Assembly (NCBI RefSeq): GCF_950295315.1
Contig: NC_080164.1
Location: 106,973,587-107,037,586 of the forward strand
DNA from: Erinaceus europaeus
Lineage: Eukaryota; Chordata; Mammalia; Eulipotyphla; Erinaceidae
Direction: 5' to 3'
DNA: 64,000 bases
The notes under the pieces were generated by a model, which searched no databases, had not been told where the DNA came from, and worked only from the letters and a program-made list of their open reading frames with translations. The translations under genes and the position numbers were made by a program. The stretch's first letter is position 1. Every line of letters begins with the position of its first letter. Of the stretch, positions 51,517-61,589 are shown in pieces.

Positions 51517-52149
51517 TGAAAGGGGCTGGAGAAGTGAAAAGACCAAAACTTTATCCTGCTTTAATATTGACTGATGTTATGATTTGAGGAAATGTCACTA
51601 AGCTTTGTGAGCCTCAGTACTATCAGCAGTACAATAAGTGAATAATTATGCCCCTGACTTCTCTACAGGGTCTTTGTGAAACTCAAATGAGATAGGTTTT
51701 AGAATGGTCTTTTTGAACTTTAAATGACTAGACATTATTATGAGCCCAACTCTCCAAATTCTTTTAAAGTCGTATTATGTATTTCCTCCTTTGCTTCTTT
51801 GAAGAGCTGATATAATTGCAAATTAAACTTGGGCACACATAGCAATGTTTGGGTCCACAATGCTTCATAGAGAAACACTATTGTTCTTTTTAAATAACAC
51901 CACAATGCTCAGCTCTGCTCTTTCATGTAAAAAAAAAAATAATCAGTGTAACAATTGAACAAGACAAAACTAAGTTCAACTGGACTTAATTAGTCAGGAA
52001 ATGTCACAGAATTTTTAATATGGAACTACTCTGTGCAGGATTGCAGAATTCGGTTTCCAGGTAGTGTTTTACTTCTACAAAGGTCCTACTAATAATAGCT
52101 TTTGTTATATTTCATAATGAACGTGATGACAAGCTATTACTGTAGGCTT
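51517..52149. other. single-copy DNA, no gene seen
   Basis: AT-rich. CACCACAATGCTCAGCTCTGC at 51898 may be a scrap of an E SINE. Confidence 0.4.
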
Positions 52150-52225
52150 TTTTTTTTTAATCTTTTAATGGGAGATATTGGACAGTGAAGCAATTCCTCA
52201 AGACTTAGAAGAATCTGGGAACTTG

Positions 52226-52398
52226 CCAGAGAGAGAGAGAGAAAGAGAGAGAAGGAAACTATTTCTAAGAATTTTGGTGGTTATCTCTGGGAGGTGGGAG
52301 GGTGGGGACACAGGACTTTGGTGGTGGGCACACTGTGGAACAGTACATAGTTATCTTACAATCTTGTAACCCAATATTAATCACAAATAAAAATGGGG
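52226..52398 (+). mobile_element. L1 3' terminal fragment with (GA)n
   Basis: A GA run (52226-52256), then TGGTGGTTATCTCTGGGAGG, ACTTTGGTGGTGGGCACACTG, AATCTTGTAACCCAATATTAATC and AAATAAAAATGGGG. Similar in form to the L1 end at 46203 but a different subfamily. Confidence 0.6.
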
Positions 52399-52411
52399 GG
52401 TCTGCCTAATG

Positions 52412-52565
52412 ACAAAAGCCCAGACTCAGATGACTTACTAATGAATTATACATGATGTTCCAAGAAGAACTAACAACCATATTACTCAAATTCTTCCAAG
52501 CTATTGAAGTGGGGAGCAATCTCCGAAACACATTTTATGATGCTACCATTACTCCGATCCCTCCA
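52412..52565 (+). mobile_element. L1 ORF2 RT fragment
   Basis: AAAAGCCCAGACTCAGATGAC, ATTATACATGATGTTCC, AAGAAGAACTAACAACC, CATTTTATGATGCTACCATTACTCC: the segment coding the SPGPDGF to ATITLIP region, with stops. Confidence 0.75.
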
Positions 52566-52840
52566 GTCCAAAGGTTGCCTCTTTTGGGGGGGGCTGGTTT
52601 TCATTGCTGTGTAAAAGCCTTTTAGTTTCATGTAGTCCCACCTGCTTTTACTTCCTTCCCTTTTCATTGGAGTTGAGTGTCCAAATATTTCTCTGAGGTC
52701 TAAAAGCAAGAGTATGTCACCTAGATTTTCTCAGTTTCAGGTCTTCTATCTAAGTCTTTAATTCATCTGGTGTTAAGCTTTGTGTGTGATGTTAATGATT
52801 TAGTTAGTTAGTGATTTAGTTTTCCCCTTTATGATTAGAA
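52566..52840 (-). mobile_element. L1 ORF2 C-terminal fragment, opposite strand
   Basis: TTTTCATTGCTGTGTAAAAGCC, TTTAGTTTCATGTAGTCCCACC and TAATTCATCTGGTGTTAAG parallel 47890-48090 on the minus strand, but old and strongly altered. Confidence 0.7.
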
Positions 52841-52905
52841 ACACTGCAAGAAAGTTTATTCTTTTTTTCCCCTTCTTATTTTGTTTTTCCTTATTTTTCT
52901 ATTTT

Positions 52906-54130
52906 CTAATTTTTATTTATTAAAAGGAAACACTGACAAAAAACATAGGATAAGAGGGGTACAACTCCACACAGTTCCCACCACCAGAACTCTGTATCCC
53001 ATCCCCCTCCCCTGATAGCTTTTCTATTCTTTTTTAAAAATATTTATTTATTTATTCCCTTTTGTTGCCCTTGTTGTTTTATTGTTATAGTCACTTTTGT
53101 TGTTGTTACTGATGTCATTGTTGGATAGGACAGAGAGGAATGGAGAGAGGAGGAGAAGGCAGAGAGGGGGAGAGAAAGATAGACACCTGCAGACCTGCTT
53201 CACAACCTGTGAAGTGACTCCCCTGCAGATGGGAGCCAGGGGCTCAAACCAGGATCCTTACACCACATGCGCTTAACCTGATGTGCTACCACCTGACTCC
53301 CCCAGCTTTCCTATTCTTTATTGGACTCAGGGTCATTATGGGGTGCAGAAGAAGCTTCCCCGCTGAACATGGGCATTGACAGGTTGATCCATACTCCTAG
53401 CCTGTCTCTGTCTTCTCTAGTGGGGCAGGGCTCTGGGGAAGGGGGGATCCAGGACACATTGGTGAGGTCGTCATCATCTTAGCATCTAGAGCCTGGTGGC
53501 CGAAAAAAGAGTCAACATATAAAGCCAAACAAATTATTGACTAATCATGAACCTAAAGGCTGGAATAGTTCAGAAGATGGGGAGGGGTTTCTATATTTTG
53601 TAGGTAGTTGTTGGCCTATTTTAGTTATATTCCAAAGGGCCTATGACTATGCTAGGTTTTTTTGTTTGTTTGTTTTTTGAGCCTGACATCTGATATACAA
53701 GTGGATCCAAGTTATTATCTGGGGAGATGATGGCTGGAAAAAGGTCCAGAAATCTGGAACAGGGAAGAGAATAGCTCCAAAATATGGGAAAAGTGTATAA
53801 ATAATGTTGACTGTAAATCCCACTGATTTAATATGATCTGGGGCCCATATTCAGCTGGACTCTGCATTCCTGTAGATCTGAGCTCACATTCTGTGGTCAT
53901 GAGTAGCAATGTTCCAAGCTGCCTCAGTTTCAGGACCCATCTTCCTTAGGTGGAAGATAGAGTATGTTGTCCAGCCTCCCTTCAGAGGATGGAACATTCT
54001 CTGCTATTGTTGATCCACATTGAGGGCAAGGTCCTATGGGGGCCCACAGAGGGGTCTGTTGTGTTGTTCCTGATAGAGATGACTGGTAACAACTGGTATT
54101 GGGTGAACTGCATCAATCCTTTCTTCAGTT
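52906..54130 (-). mobile_element. L1 3' UTR, interrupted by a B SINE
   Basis: From the A-rich end (TTTTTATTTATTAAAAGG on plus) through GGGTACAACTCCACACAGTTCC and CCACCAGAACTCTG, then, after the SINE, AACATGGGCATTGACAGG, CATACTCCTAGCCTGTC, CTAGTGGGGCAGGGC. About 1 kb of noncoding sequence, longer than the 3' UTR of the 46876 element. The upstream border near 54130 is an estimate. Confidence 0.7.
53033..53302 (-). mobile_element. SINE family B, full length, young
   Basis: (TTTA) start, CCCTTTTGTTGCCCTTGTTG, CATTGTTGGATAGGACAGAG, CTCCCCTGCAGATGGGAGCC, GATGTGCTACCACCTGACTCC; about 25 bases missing near 53262. Duplications AGCTTTTCTATTCTTT (53017-53032) and AGCTTTCCTATTCTTT (53304-53319). Confidence 0.95.
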
Positions 54131-54139
54131 GCTATTGCT

Positions 54140-54659
54140 GTAATTTCTGAGGTTTGTGACAGCATTTGTGAAAAGTTTTTAGTATAGCATGGTTTGTACT
54201 CAAAACACAACAACTGAAGAATGACAGAACAGAAGAATACAAACCACATCAATTAAAAAAAAATAAGATTAAATCAAGAGCGAATAAAACTGCTACCACA
54301 ATGAATCAGGACAGAGCCCAGAAGAAACTCCAAATCAGTCAGAAATAACCACAGATTAAAAACTATGCTAGCAATAATAAACCTATTAATCACAGAAATG
54401 TAGACAACTATGGTGGAAAGAGCTATCAGAAGTAGGGAAACAACAGATGAGACCCTCAAGGAAATACTAGCTACCTAGAGGTGATTAGAGAACTGAAAGC
54501 TGAAATAGCTGAGCTAAAAGGCCAATTAGCAGAACAAGCTAATACTATAATAACTGAAGAAGGAAGCTGAGGGAAGGGAAAGCAGATTAATAGAAGCAGA
54601 AAACAGAATTAGCCAGACAGAGGATGAGCTAGAGAAAACTAAGAAAGAAGTAGAAGAAA
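54140..54659 (+). pseudogene. L1 ORF1 5' part with leader, inverted
   Basis: ORF1 protein is the RNA-binding chaperone of L1. An A-rich leader ends with ACAATGAATCAGGACAG; the likely ATG is at 54301. Downstream the three frames together show coiled-coil text (ELKAEIAELKGQLAEQANTI near 54498-54557, then AENRISQTEDELEKTKKEV near 54597-54653), each reached by frameshift. At least three indels or stops break it; the RRM and C-terminal parts are missing. It lies head to head with the 3' UTR on its left and runs directly into RT sequence on its right. Confidence 0.72.
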
Positions 54660-55090
54660 GTTTACTAACCAGTATACTTCAACAAACTTTCAGAATTTCT
54701 AGCCCGAAAAATCAGGCAAGAAAAAAAAAAGATATAAAAGGGTTGAAATTGAAGGGGCCAGGACGTGGCACACTTGGTTAAGGGCACAGAATATAGTGCA
54801 TGAGGATGCATGTTCAATCCCCTGGTCCCTACGTAGAGGGATAAAACTTCACAAGTGGTGAAGCAGGGCTGCATATGTCTCTTTGACTCTCTACCTCTCT
54901 ATTTCCCTCTTCCTCTCAGTTTCTTTTTGTCTCTATCAAGTAATACATGAATCAAAATATTTTTTAAAGGGGTTGAAATTGAAAAAAGAAATAATCAAAA
55001 CCATCATGATTTATAGATGACATAATGTATTACCATTTATAATATATATTTCCATCTATAGGTGACATGATAATGTATTACCAACTCCAC
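54660..55090 (+). pseudogene. L1 ORF2 RT fragment around the catalytic motif
   Basis: Frame from 54676 reads FNKLSEFLARKIRQEKKKD, parallel to [17 protein letters not shown] at 48940 (minus). A family A SINE splits it at 54754-54965. After it, ATAGATGACATAAT (near 55013) and ATAGGTGACATGATAAT (near 55060) correspond to the FADDMI codons, present twice in a local duplication. The endonuclease and RT N-terminus are missing between ORF1 and this piece. Confidence 0.68.
54754..54965 (+). mobile_element. SINE family A inside L1
   Basis: GGGGCCAGGACGTGGCACAC head, GTTCAATCCCCTGG box B, AAACTTCACAAGTGGTGAAG, CTCTATCAAGTAATAC end. Duplication AAAGGGTTGAAATTGAA at 54737-54753 recurs with one extra G at 54966-54983. 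Confidence 0.95.
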
Positions 55091-55108
55091 TACATAAAGC
55101 CACCATAA

Positions 55109-55318
55109 TTTTTTTTAATTTTTAAAAAATTATTTATATATTGGATAGAGAGAGCTTGAAATCCAGAGGAAAGAGGAGATAGAGAAGGAGAGAGACCGAG
55201 ACACCTACAGCACTGCTTCACTATTTGGGAAACTTTCCCCCTGTAGGTGGAGACTGGGGGTTTGACGCTGGGTTCTTGTGCATTATAACATGTGCACTCC
55301 ACCAGACAGGCCTCCACC
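55109..55318 (-). mobile_element. SINE family A
   Basis: TTATTTATATATTGGATAGAG, GGAAACTTTCCCCCTG, GTTTGACGCTGGGTTC, CTCCACCAGACAGG. Confidence 0.9.
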
Positions 55319-55374
55319 TCGTTCCACTGCTAGTGGTAATTGTAAATGAATAAAGTAAAGCAGAAAGAAACAGA

Positions 55375-55679
55375 CCAGGCAATAGCACATCTGGTTAAAC
55401 AAACATATTACCAAGCACAAGGCTCCAGGTTCAAGCCCCTGCTCTTAAACTGTAGGAGGTCTGCTTCAGGAATGGTGTAGCAAGTCTATAGGATCTGTCT
55501 TTCTCTCCTTTTCTCTATCTTCCCAGCCTCACTCAAATTCTCTTTATCCTAGCTAATAAAAAGAAAATAAATTGGGGGGAGGGGAAAAAGACTTCCAGCA
55601 GCAGTGAATTTATAGTGCTAGCACTGAGCCCCAGTGACACTTATGGTGGCAAAAAGTAACAATAAAATAAAATAATAAA
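55375..55679 (+). mobile_element. SINE family C
   Basis: CCAGGCAATAGCACATCTGG head, GGTTCAAGCCCC box B, TTATCCTAGCTAATAAAAAG, ACTTCCAGCAGCAGTGAATT, GAGCCCCAGTGACAC tail, AATAAAATAATAAAAG end. Duplications AGAAAGAAACAGA (55362-55374) and AGAAGGAAACAGA (55680-55692). Confidence 0.92.
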
Positions 55680-55692
55680 AGAAGGAAACAGA

Positions 55693-56510
55693 TTCAAGGT
55701 ACTCAAGTATATTGCATTTCTCCATGCAAACAATGAACTATAGGAAAGAGAATCTGAGAATGAAATCTTATTTTTAAATAATCAAAACAAAGAAACAAAG
55801 TAGCAGCAAAACCATGGTGTCATTTAGATCAATATATCAGTCATTCTGGGAACTAGTCAATGGCATATTTTATAGGTGTATCTGCACTGCCTCCCATCAA
55901 GACAGGCTGAAATTGACCAAGTGTTGACTGCCATCCAACACTGAAGAATGAGATCTAGCTCTTGTAGGTGTCCATATGTTTGGGTGTCAGCATATTCCTA
56001 TGACTTGAACACCTCAGAAGACGACCTCTCTCTTTAGCCTCCACAGAGACAATGTAGCTTATGTAGTTGTTGGTGTGGTCAGCAGTCTGCACAAGGCTCA
56101 AAATATGGGTACAGTTTGCCAGCTCAGGTTCTAATTACATCTCCCAGCCTCTAAACTTTTGATGTTTACTGATATGCAGGCCAGAGGGTGCTTTAGAAAC
56201 TCCTAGACCATGGGCAAGAGTGACAGCAGAAGGACAAGCTAAGGAATGAAGGGAAGTAGGTGCTTTGGAACTTGCAGACAATCTAGTACTAATCTTGACA
56301 TCAAAGAGTTTGGCTAGTTCAGATGTTGGGATACAGCTGTTTCTTCCAGAAGAGGGAAGATACCTAAGAAAGACAATGCAGATAGTCCAGGCCAGGGGGG
56401 CTGTGCTCACAACCTTGTCCTTAAAGGTGAGGTTTCAAACTCTCCAAGATGGCAGGCATGGTTGGGGTGACCATTCTATTACAGAATACAAGCAGTGCAT
56501 CCCTAAATGA
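55693..56510. other. unassigned block with two overlapping opposite frames
   Basis: Frames 56135-56410 (minus, 91 codons) and 56265-56510 (plus, 81 codons) overlap. The minus reading gives no family I know; it could be a decayed retroelement or pseudogene but I see no proof. Confidence 0.35.
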
Positions 56511-56525
56511 CTCAGAATGTTTTTT

Positions 56526-56747
56526 AAATTTTTTTATTATCTTTACTTATTGGGTAGAGTTAGCCAGAAATCTTGAGGGGGGAGGGGGAGATAGATAGGT
56601 AGATAGACAGACAGACAGACCTGTATCACTGCTTCACCACTCATGAAGCTTTCCCCCTGAAGGTAGGGAGTGAGGGGCTCCATCCAGGGTACTTTCGTGT
56701 TGTAATGTGTGCTCAACCAGGTGTAGTACCACCAGGCTCCTGGCCCC
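56526..56747 (-). mobile_element. SINE family A with (GATA)/(GACA) patch
   Basis: TTATTATCTTTACTTATTGG, GTTAGCCAGAAATC, a GATA/GACA run at 56589-56618, CATGAAGCTTTCCCCC, TCAACCAGGTGTAG. Duplications CTCAGAATGTTTTTT (56511-56525) and CTCAGAATGGTTTTTT (56748-56763). Confidence 0.93.
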
Positions 56748-56763
56748 CTCAGAATGGTTTTTT

Positions 56764-57498
56764 GTAACTAAACAATAAACTACTATGACACAGTTTCTAA
56801 AGAGGCATTTCCCTTCCCCCTTTTCCTTCTCTCTCTCTGCCTCTTCCTTTTCCAATTGAGAACAAGTGAGAAGAAAAGCCCTTACTACACAGTACATATG
56901 AATCACTATCAGAACACAGCTGTTGGGTTCGTTTGGTCACTAATTTACTTATCGTGTGGCTTTGCCACTTTAGGTGAAGTATGATCACTGAGGTAACAGT
57001 GTGAAAGGATGTTGCTTCAAGTGACTTTTGAGTCATAAAAGCTCAATTGGACATTCTGCAGCTCTCCCACAGGCCAGAGACCTCTGCTGTCCCCAGCCAA
57101 CTTGATACTTTCTGCTTGCAGATCTAGTGATGCCAGCGCCCGCTACCTTATGACTGCAGGGTGGGAAGATCAAGTGGCCTAGTGTCTGGTTTGTGCACAG
57201 TGGGAAAGCAGTGCCCCAGCTGTTTCCCAGCAACTCCCTTCAAAATGCAGGTATAATGAGCAGGTGTCAGTTTGGCTCCCAAACCGGAAGCACCATGAAC
57301 TGTTGTGGAGACTGAAAGTTCAAGCAAGTGCTGGTGTTTGGCTGGTCCCCTCTATCAGCTCACAGCTTAATTGACCTAAGGCTCCTCCCAAGGTGACATT
57401 TGCACAAGTTTGGTGTGATAGTACTCCCTAGAGCATGGAATGTGACAACTGCAGTGTTTATAGCATCTTGACATCTTTTTTTTTTTTAGTGTTGCTAT
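56764..57498. other. single-copy DNA, no gene seen
   Basis: No transposon recognised. Frames on the minus strand (56634-56906, 57033-57233) lack motifs. Confidence 0.4.
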
Positions 57499-57530
57499 TA
57501 TTACTTATTATTATTATTATTATTTATTTT
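57499..57530 (+). repeat. (TTA)n microsatellite
   Basis: About nine TTA units at the tail of the following L1 fragment. Confidence 0.88.
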
Positions 57531-57700
57531 ATAAAATTTCTTTACTGTGGAATTGATGTTTTACAGTCAACAGTAAAAACAGTAGTTTGTATATACATAA
57601 CATTTTCCAGTTTTCCACATAACAATACTATAACCATTAGGTCCTCTGCCATCATGTTCTAGGACCTGAACCTTCCTTCCCCCCACCCAACCCTCCCTCT
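57531..57700 (-). mobile_element. L1 3' terminal fragment
   Basis: AAATTTCTTTACTGTGGAATTG, GTTTTACAGTCAACAGTAAA, ACATTTTCCAGTTTTCCAC, AGGTCCTCTGCCATCATG; same order as 46884-47030. Confidence 0.9.
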
Positions 57701-57717
57701 TCCCTCCCTCTAAGTCT

Positions 57718-57765
57718 TTCATCATCACCGTCATCATCATCTTCATCATGATTATTATTTTTATC
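57718..57765 (+). repeat. (ATC)n/(ATT)n microsatellite
   Basis: TCATCATCACCGTCATC then ATTATTATT; it lies on the tail side of the E copy. Confidence 0.85.
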
Positions 57766-57772
57766 ATTTTAG

Positions 57773-57874
57773 TTACCAGAGTACTGTTCAGTACTGATGC
57801 TGGGGACTGAATCTGGAACTCTTGATGCCTCAGTCATGAAAGCCTTTACACATAATCATTATACTATCCAGCCC
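57773..57874 (-). mobile_element. SINE family E
   Basis: TACCAGAGTACTGTTCAG, GGGACTGAATCTGG, GATGCCTCAGTCATGAAAG, CATAATCATTATACTATCC. Confidence 0.88.
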
Positions 57875-57888
57875 TCTTTTTCTTTCTT

Positions 57889-57962
57889 ATCTTCCTTCCT
57901 TCCTTCCTTCCTCCCTCCATTCTTTCCTCCCTTTCTTCCTTCCTTCCTTTTTTTTCTTTTAC
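57889..57962 (+). repeat. (TTCC)n microsatellite
   Basis: TTCC units with CTCC and poly(T) interruptions, on the 5' side of the E copy. Confidence 0.9.
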
Positions 57963-58344
57963 CTGGATTACTACATCTGTTATTTCACTTCTTTGGGCTG
58001 CCAACCTGCCTTGTTTGTTTGATTGATACAGATCAAGAGACACTCCCTCACTCTGATACACATGTGGATTCCTACTTTCTTATGGCCCCTTTCATTCTCT
58101 CAGCCTTCATATTGCCAAGCTCTGGTAGACCATGAATGGCACTGGGTGGGACTTAAAGCTTGTTCCTCGAGCTTAAAGAAAAAGGCAAAAAGAGATGAAT
58201 GATTGCTAGCTGAAGTTAGTCATAGGATAGACTGAACAATCAAAATGAGGGAAGATATAGGGTGAAATACTCATAAACCAGAGTCTGTTCTAGCACATTT
58301 GGACAGTCAGAAGGATGTGAATGAGTGTGGAGTAAAACTGGTTG
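57963..58344. other. single-copy DNA, no gene seen
   Basis: No signature recognised. Confidence 0.4.
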
Positions 58345-58460
58345 GGGACCCTGTGCTGGGGTGAGATGACAATTTGCTGACACCTTTCTTGGGGAGATGT
58401 GCAACTTTAAACCCCCTTGACAACAACAGTTGCCAATTAAAAAAAGTGTCAATTCTTTTG
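58345..58460 (+). mobile_element. L1 3' end, older subfamily
   Basis: GACACCTTTCTTGGGGAGATGTG, CCCTTGACAACAACAGTTGCC, AATTAAAAAAAGTG; same family as the minus copy at 29545. Confidence 0.55.
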
Positions 58461-58889
58461 TAAAATCAAGGATTTGGGCTTTTGTGTTCAACAAATATGA
58501 ACTTCCCAGAAGTGCTGCTTGCCTTGGTATGTCCATTCTGTCTTTATCTGGGGGTGTTAGGATGCCTCATACAGCAGATAATGGAAGACAAAACCAGGAA
58601 TAGTCAAAAGGCAGAAAATGCCCATGTCATGCTCACATGACAGTCGAGGCCAAAGTTGAGTCTGTCTGACTTCATACACAGCCAGATCCTTTGACCTAAA
58701 TCATGGCCTCAATAGACTCTTGTTGCCTGTTTCCCTTCTGCCTTCTCTGTGATGATGCCAATCAAGCTAGCTTTTGCCAGCCCTCATCGACATGGCTATC
58801 AAGGCCATACTCAGAGCCCATCTGTCCAGAAATCCACTTTTTTTCTGCTACAAGAAATTTCCAGGCTTCACTTGGATGGTCCAGGGTGT
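58461..58889. other. single-copy DNA, no gene seen
   Basis: No repeat. Three overlapping short plus frames near 58700-59010 are chance. Confidence 0.4.
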
Positions 58890-59578
58890 GAAACCTTTTT
58901 ATTTCATTTTACTGTATTTTCCTTTATGGGGTGGGGGGGTTAATGGTTTACAGTTGACAGTAAAATACAGTCATTTGTACATGTGTGACATTTCTAATTG
59001 TTCCACATAACACTCTAACTACCTCTAGGTCCTCCTCTGTCACCATGTTCTAGGACCTGCACACACACCCCTACCCCAGAGTCTTTTACTTTGGTGCAAT
59101 ATACTAAACCCAGTCCAAGTTCTGTTTTGTGTTTTCCCCTCCTGTTCTTATTTTTCAATTTCTGCCTGTGAGTGAGATCATCCCATATTCATCCTTCTCT
59201 TTCTGGCTTATCTCACTTAACATGACTCCTTCAAGTTCCATCCAAGATGGGGTGAAAAAGGTGAAATCACCATTTTTAATAGCTGAGTAGTATTTCATTG
59301 TGTATATATATACCACAGCTTACTCAGCCACTCATCTGTTGTGGGACACCTGGGTTGCTTCCAGGTTTTGGCTATTACAAATTGTGCTTCTATGAACATG
59401 GGTATACACAAATCTTTTTGGATGGGTGTGTTGGGTTTCTTAAGATATATCCCTAGGAGAGGAATTTCAGAGTCAGAAGGTAGGTCCATTTATAGCCTTC
59501 TGAGGTTCTTCAGACTGCTCTCCACCGGGGCTGGACCAATTTACATTCCCACCAGCAGTGCAGGAGAGCTCCTTTGCC
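58890..59578 (-). pseudogene. L1, 3' UTR and last part of ORF2
   Basis: Colinear with 46900-47560: GGTTAATGGTTTACAGTTG, GAGTGAGATCATCCCATATTC, TAGCTGAGTAGTATTTCATTG, CACTCATCTGTTGTGGGACACC, GGTTGCTTCCAGGTTTTGGC, ACCAGCAGTGCAGGAG. It retains the ORF2 C-terminal words AKTWKQPRCPTTDEW but no RT. The 5' cut is near 59578. Confidence 0.95.
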
Positions 59579-59883
59579 CTGACAATCAGAGTGATGTACA
59601 TGATGGACCATGTAAGTGTAGCTTTCTCTGAAGCACAGACCCTGATTTCAGCCAGAGCTGGCAGGTGCAAGTAGAATTCTTGTTTTTTCTCTCTCATATT
59701 GGAAGTAAGCTGTTTGCTTTTGTTGGGACAGAGATCTGGTTGAGGTGAGAGTAGAACAGTACTTAGGCTGAGGATTTATGCTTGTGTTACATAGTCTTGG
59801 TCTACACACAAAACACACCACATGGGAGACTTTATTTTCTCCTCCTCCCCTTCCCTTCCTGCCCTACTCACCCCTCCCCCACT
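59579..59883. other. single-copy DNA, nothing recognised
   Basis: No repeat or gene signature. Confidence 0.4.
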
Positions 59884-60126
59884 TTTTTTAGGATTATCAC
59901 TAGGACTCAGTGCCTGCTCAGATTCCCTGATTCCAGCCATCACTTCTTTTTCTTTCCTTTTCCTTCCTTTTGTTGTTAGTGAGTGAGAGACAGAGAGAAA
60001 CCAAGAAGAAAAGAGAAGTGGGGAGGAGAGATATCTAGAGCACAGTAGAACTTACAGTTCCTGACGCGTCGCCACTGAACTGGGGCTAATGCACATACTC
60101 TACTGGGTATGCCACCACCCTGCTTG
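59884..60126 (-). mobile_element. SINE family H
   Basis: TTTTAGGATTATCACTAGGAC, AGTGCCTGCTCAGATTCCC, GAGTGAGAGACAGAGAG, CTACTGGGTATGCCACCACCC. The middle near 60050-60080 is disturbed (GACGCGTCGC). Confidence 0.7.
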
Positions 60127-60619
60127 CCTCCAGGACACAAGGTCTGGTGCCTGTGTGATTCTGCTTCCACATTTGCTAACCAAGTGCCCATAATTTGTTT
60201 CCATCCAGCTCTGTTGCCTTATTTGCTTGATTCTTTCTCAGCATACAGTCTGGGAGGGCTGGGGAAGGTCAGTGACTCCCAGGAACTGGAGATATACCCA
60301 CCCACAGAAAGAAGTTGGGGGGGGGGGAATCTTCCCTGAGTCCTAAATGTTGGGCTTGACACACAGAGCAGGAGAACCACAAACCAACTGACTGCCCTAA
60401 GAGGTGCTAGTAGGTGGATACCTGTAGCCCAGACACTGGTGTGTCACAGCTCCCTGAAGTCTTGAGCGAGTATGATGGTCTGAGATTCTCTGAAAACCAT
60501 GTGAAACCTGCTGGCCTGCCCTGCCCATGTGAACCCTTAGATCAACCCTGGATGCTCTCAAACTTTTGGGGAGAAGACAGAGACAGAGTTTGTATGCTTC
60601 TAAATTCTGCTTATAAGAC
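60127..60619. other. GC-rich single-copy DNA or outer part of an LTR
   Basis: No SINE. The LTR that ends at 60945 could begin in here; TGTTGGGCTTGAC at 60349 and TGTAGCCCAGAC at 60422 are possible starts, neither confirmed. Confidence 0.35.
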
Positions 60620-60945
60620 CTTCTGTTTTGATCATCACATTAGGTTTGCTTGTATTACTTACGATGTGGTCTATTTACATAATCACTGTTTTACCTGGGT
60701 CCCACCCTGCCTGCAGGGTATTGCTTTAATCCCCACTGGTTAGATGGAAGCTTTCTATGTTCTGTTCGTGCTCTTTTTTTTGCTCTGCCCCCTCTCCTAG
60801 TCATTTCCTTTCCCTTGTGACTTCCAGTGAAGAAATGCGTAAAAGGTGATGTATCTGATTAATAAACGAGATACTGCTTCCCAGCTCAGCCATGAGTCCC
60901 TGGTCATCTGTCTCTTGCCCGCGAAGCTAGGAAGCTAGCACTGCA
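60620..60945 (+). mobile_element. 5' LTR (U3 end, R, U5) of a class II endogenous retrovirus
   Basis: The right border is clear: LTR end ..CACTGCA at 60945, two bases, then a primer-binding site. AATAAA lies at 60861-60866, 80 bases before the end, with TAAAAGG (60840-60846) as a possible TATA-like element close upstream, a layout seen in class II LTRs with a short R. The left border is not defined, so the start given is approximate. No second LTR of this type is in the window. Confidence 0.65.
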
Positions 60946-60947
60946 AA

Positions 60948-60966
60948 TGGCACCCTGAACAGGGAC
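60948..60966 (+). other. retroviral primer-binding site, tRNA-Lys type
   Basis: TGGCACCCTGAACAGGGAC. The known lysine-3 site is TGGCGCCCGAACAGGGAC; the difference is one G to A (CpG decay) and one inserted T. This is where a tRNA primer starts minus-strand DNA synthesis, directly 3' of a 5' LTR. Confidence 0.78.
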
Positions 60967-61589
60967 TGGCAGACAGAGTGGTGAGGATGTCAGTGGGGGG
61001 ACTGAACTGGAAAGTTGGCTTCCCCCTCCCCAGGGGCACTGACATGAAAGACCAGCAGACACCTCCTGAAAATGACCCCAGCTGCCCAGACACCCAGATT
61101 GTCCCAGGAAGAGTGCACTGCTGACGGCAGGGCCACTTAGCCTGAGGAAAGCTTGGAGTTTCTGCTTCCCACCCATCTTGGTCTTCTTTGCAAAAAGTGT
61201 CAGAGGTGCTGAGGGACAGGAAAGTGAACACTGTTCAGAGAAGACTACCTCCTCTTGACCTGTCTTTCCACAGGTCACCCTCTCGCTTTGGCCTCAGTCT
61301 GTGTCTGCTCAGGACATGACTTGCACCACACAGATCTGGTAGTGCTTTGTTGGTCACTAAAGTGCAAGCTAAGAGTGCTGACAGAAGATGTGGCCTTCTG
61401 GGGTTGAGTTTCAAAAAATGATTCCACTATGATCTTTTTTCAGATTGACTTTATGTGTTTACTTATTTGTAACTAATTGAAACAGAGCTGATAGCTTACT
61501 CCCTGGAGTTATTAACAAGTTCCATGTCTTTCTCCTTTCCTTTTCTCTCCTCTTTCTCCTCCTATTCTCCTTCTACTCTTTTCTCTTTG
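60967..61589. other. possible retroviral leader, then single-copy DNA
   Basis: After the primer-binding site no gag-like frame is seen; minus frames 60904-61278 and 60935-61231 are not retroviral. The internal region is probably cut off within a few hundred bases. Confidence 0.35.
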
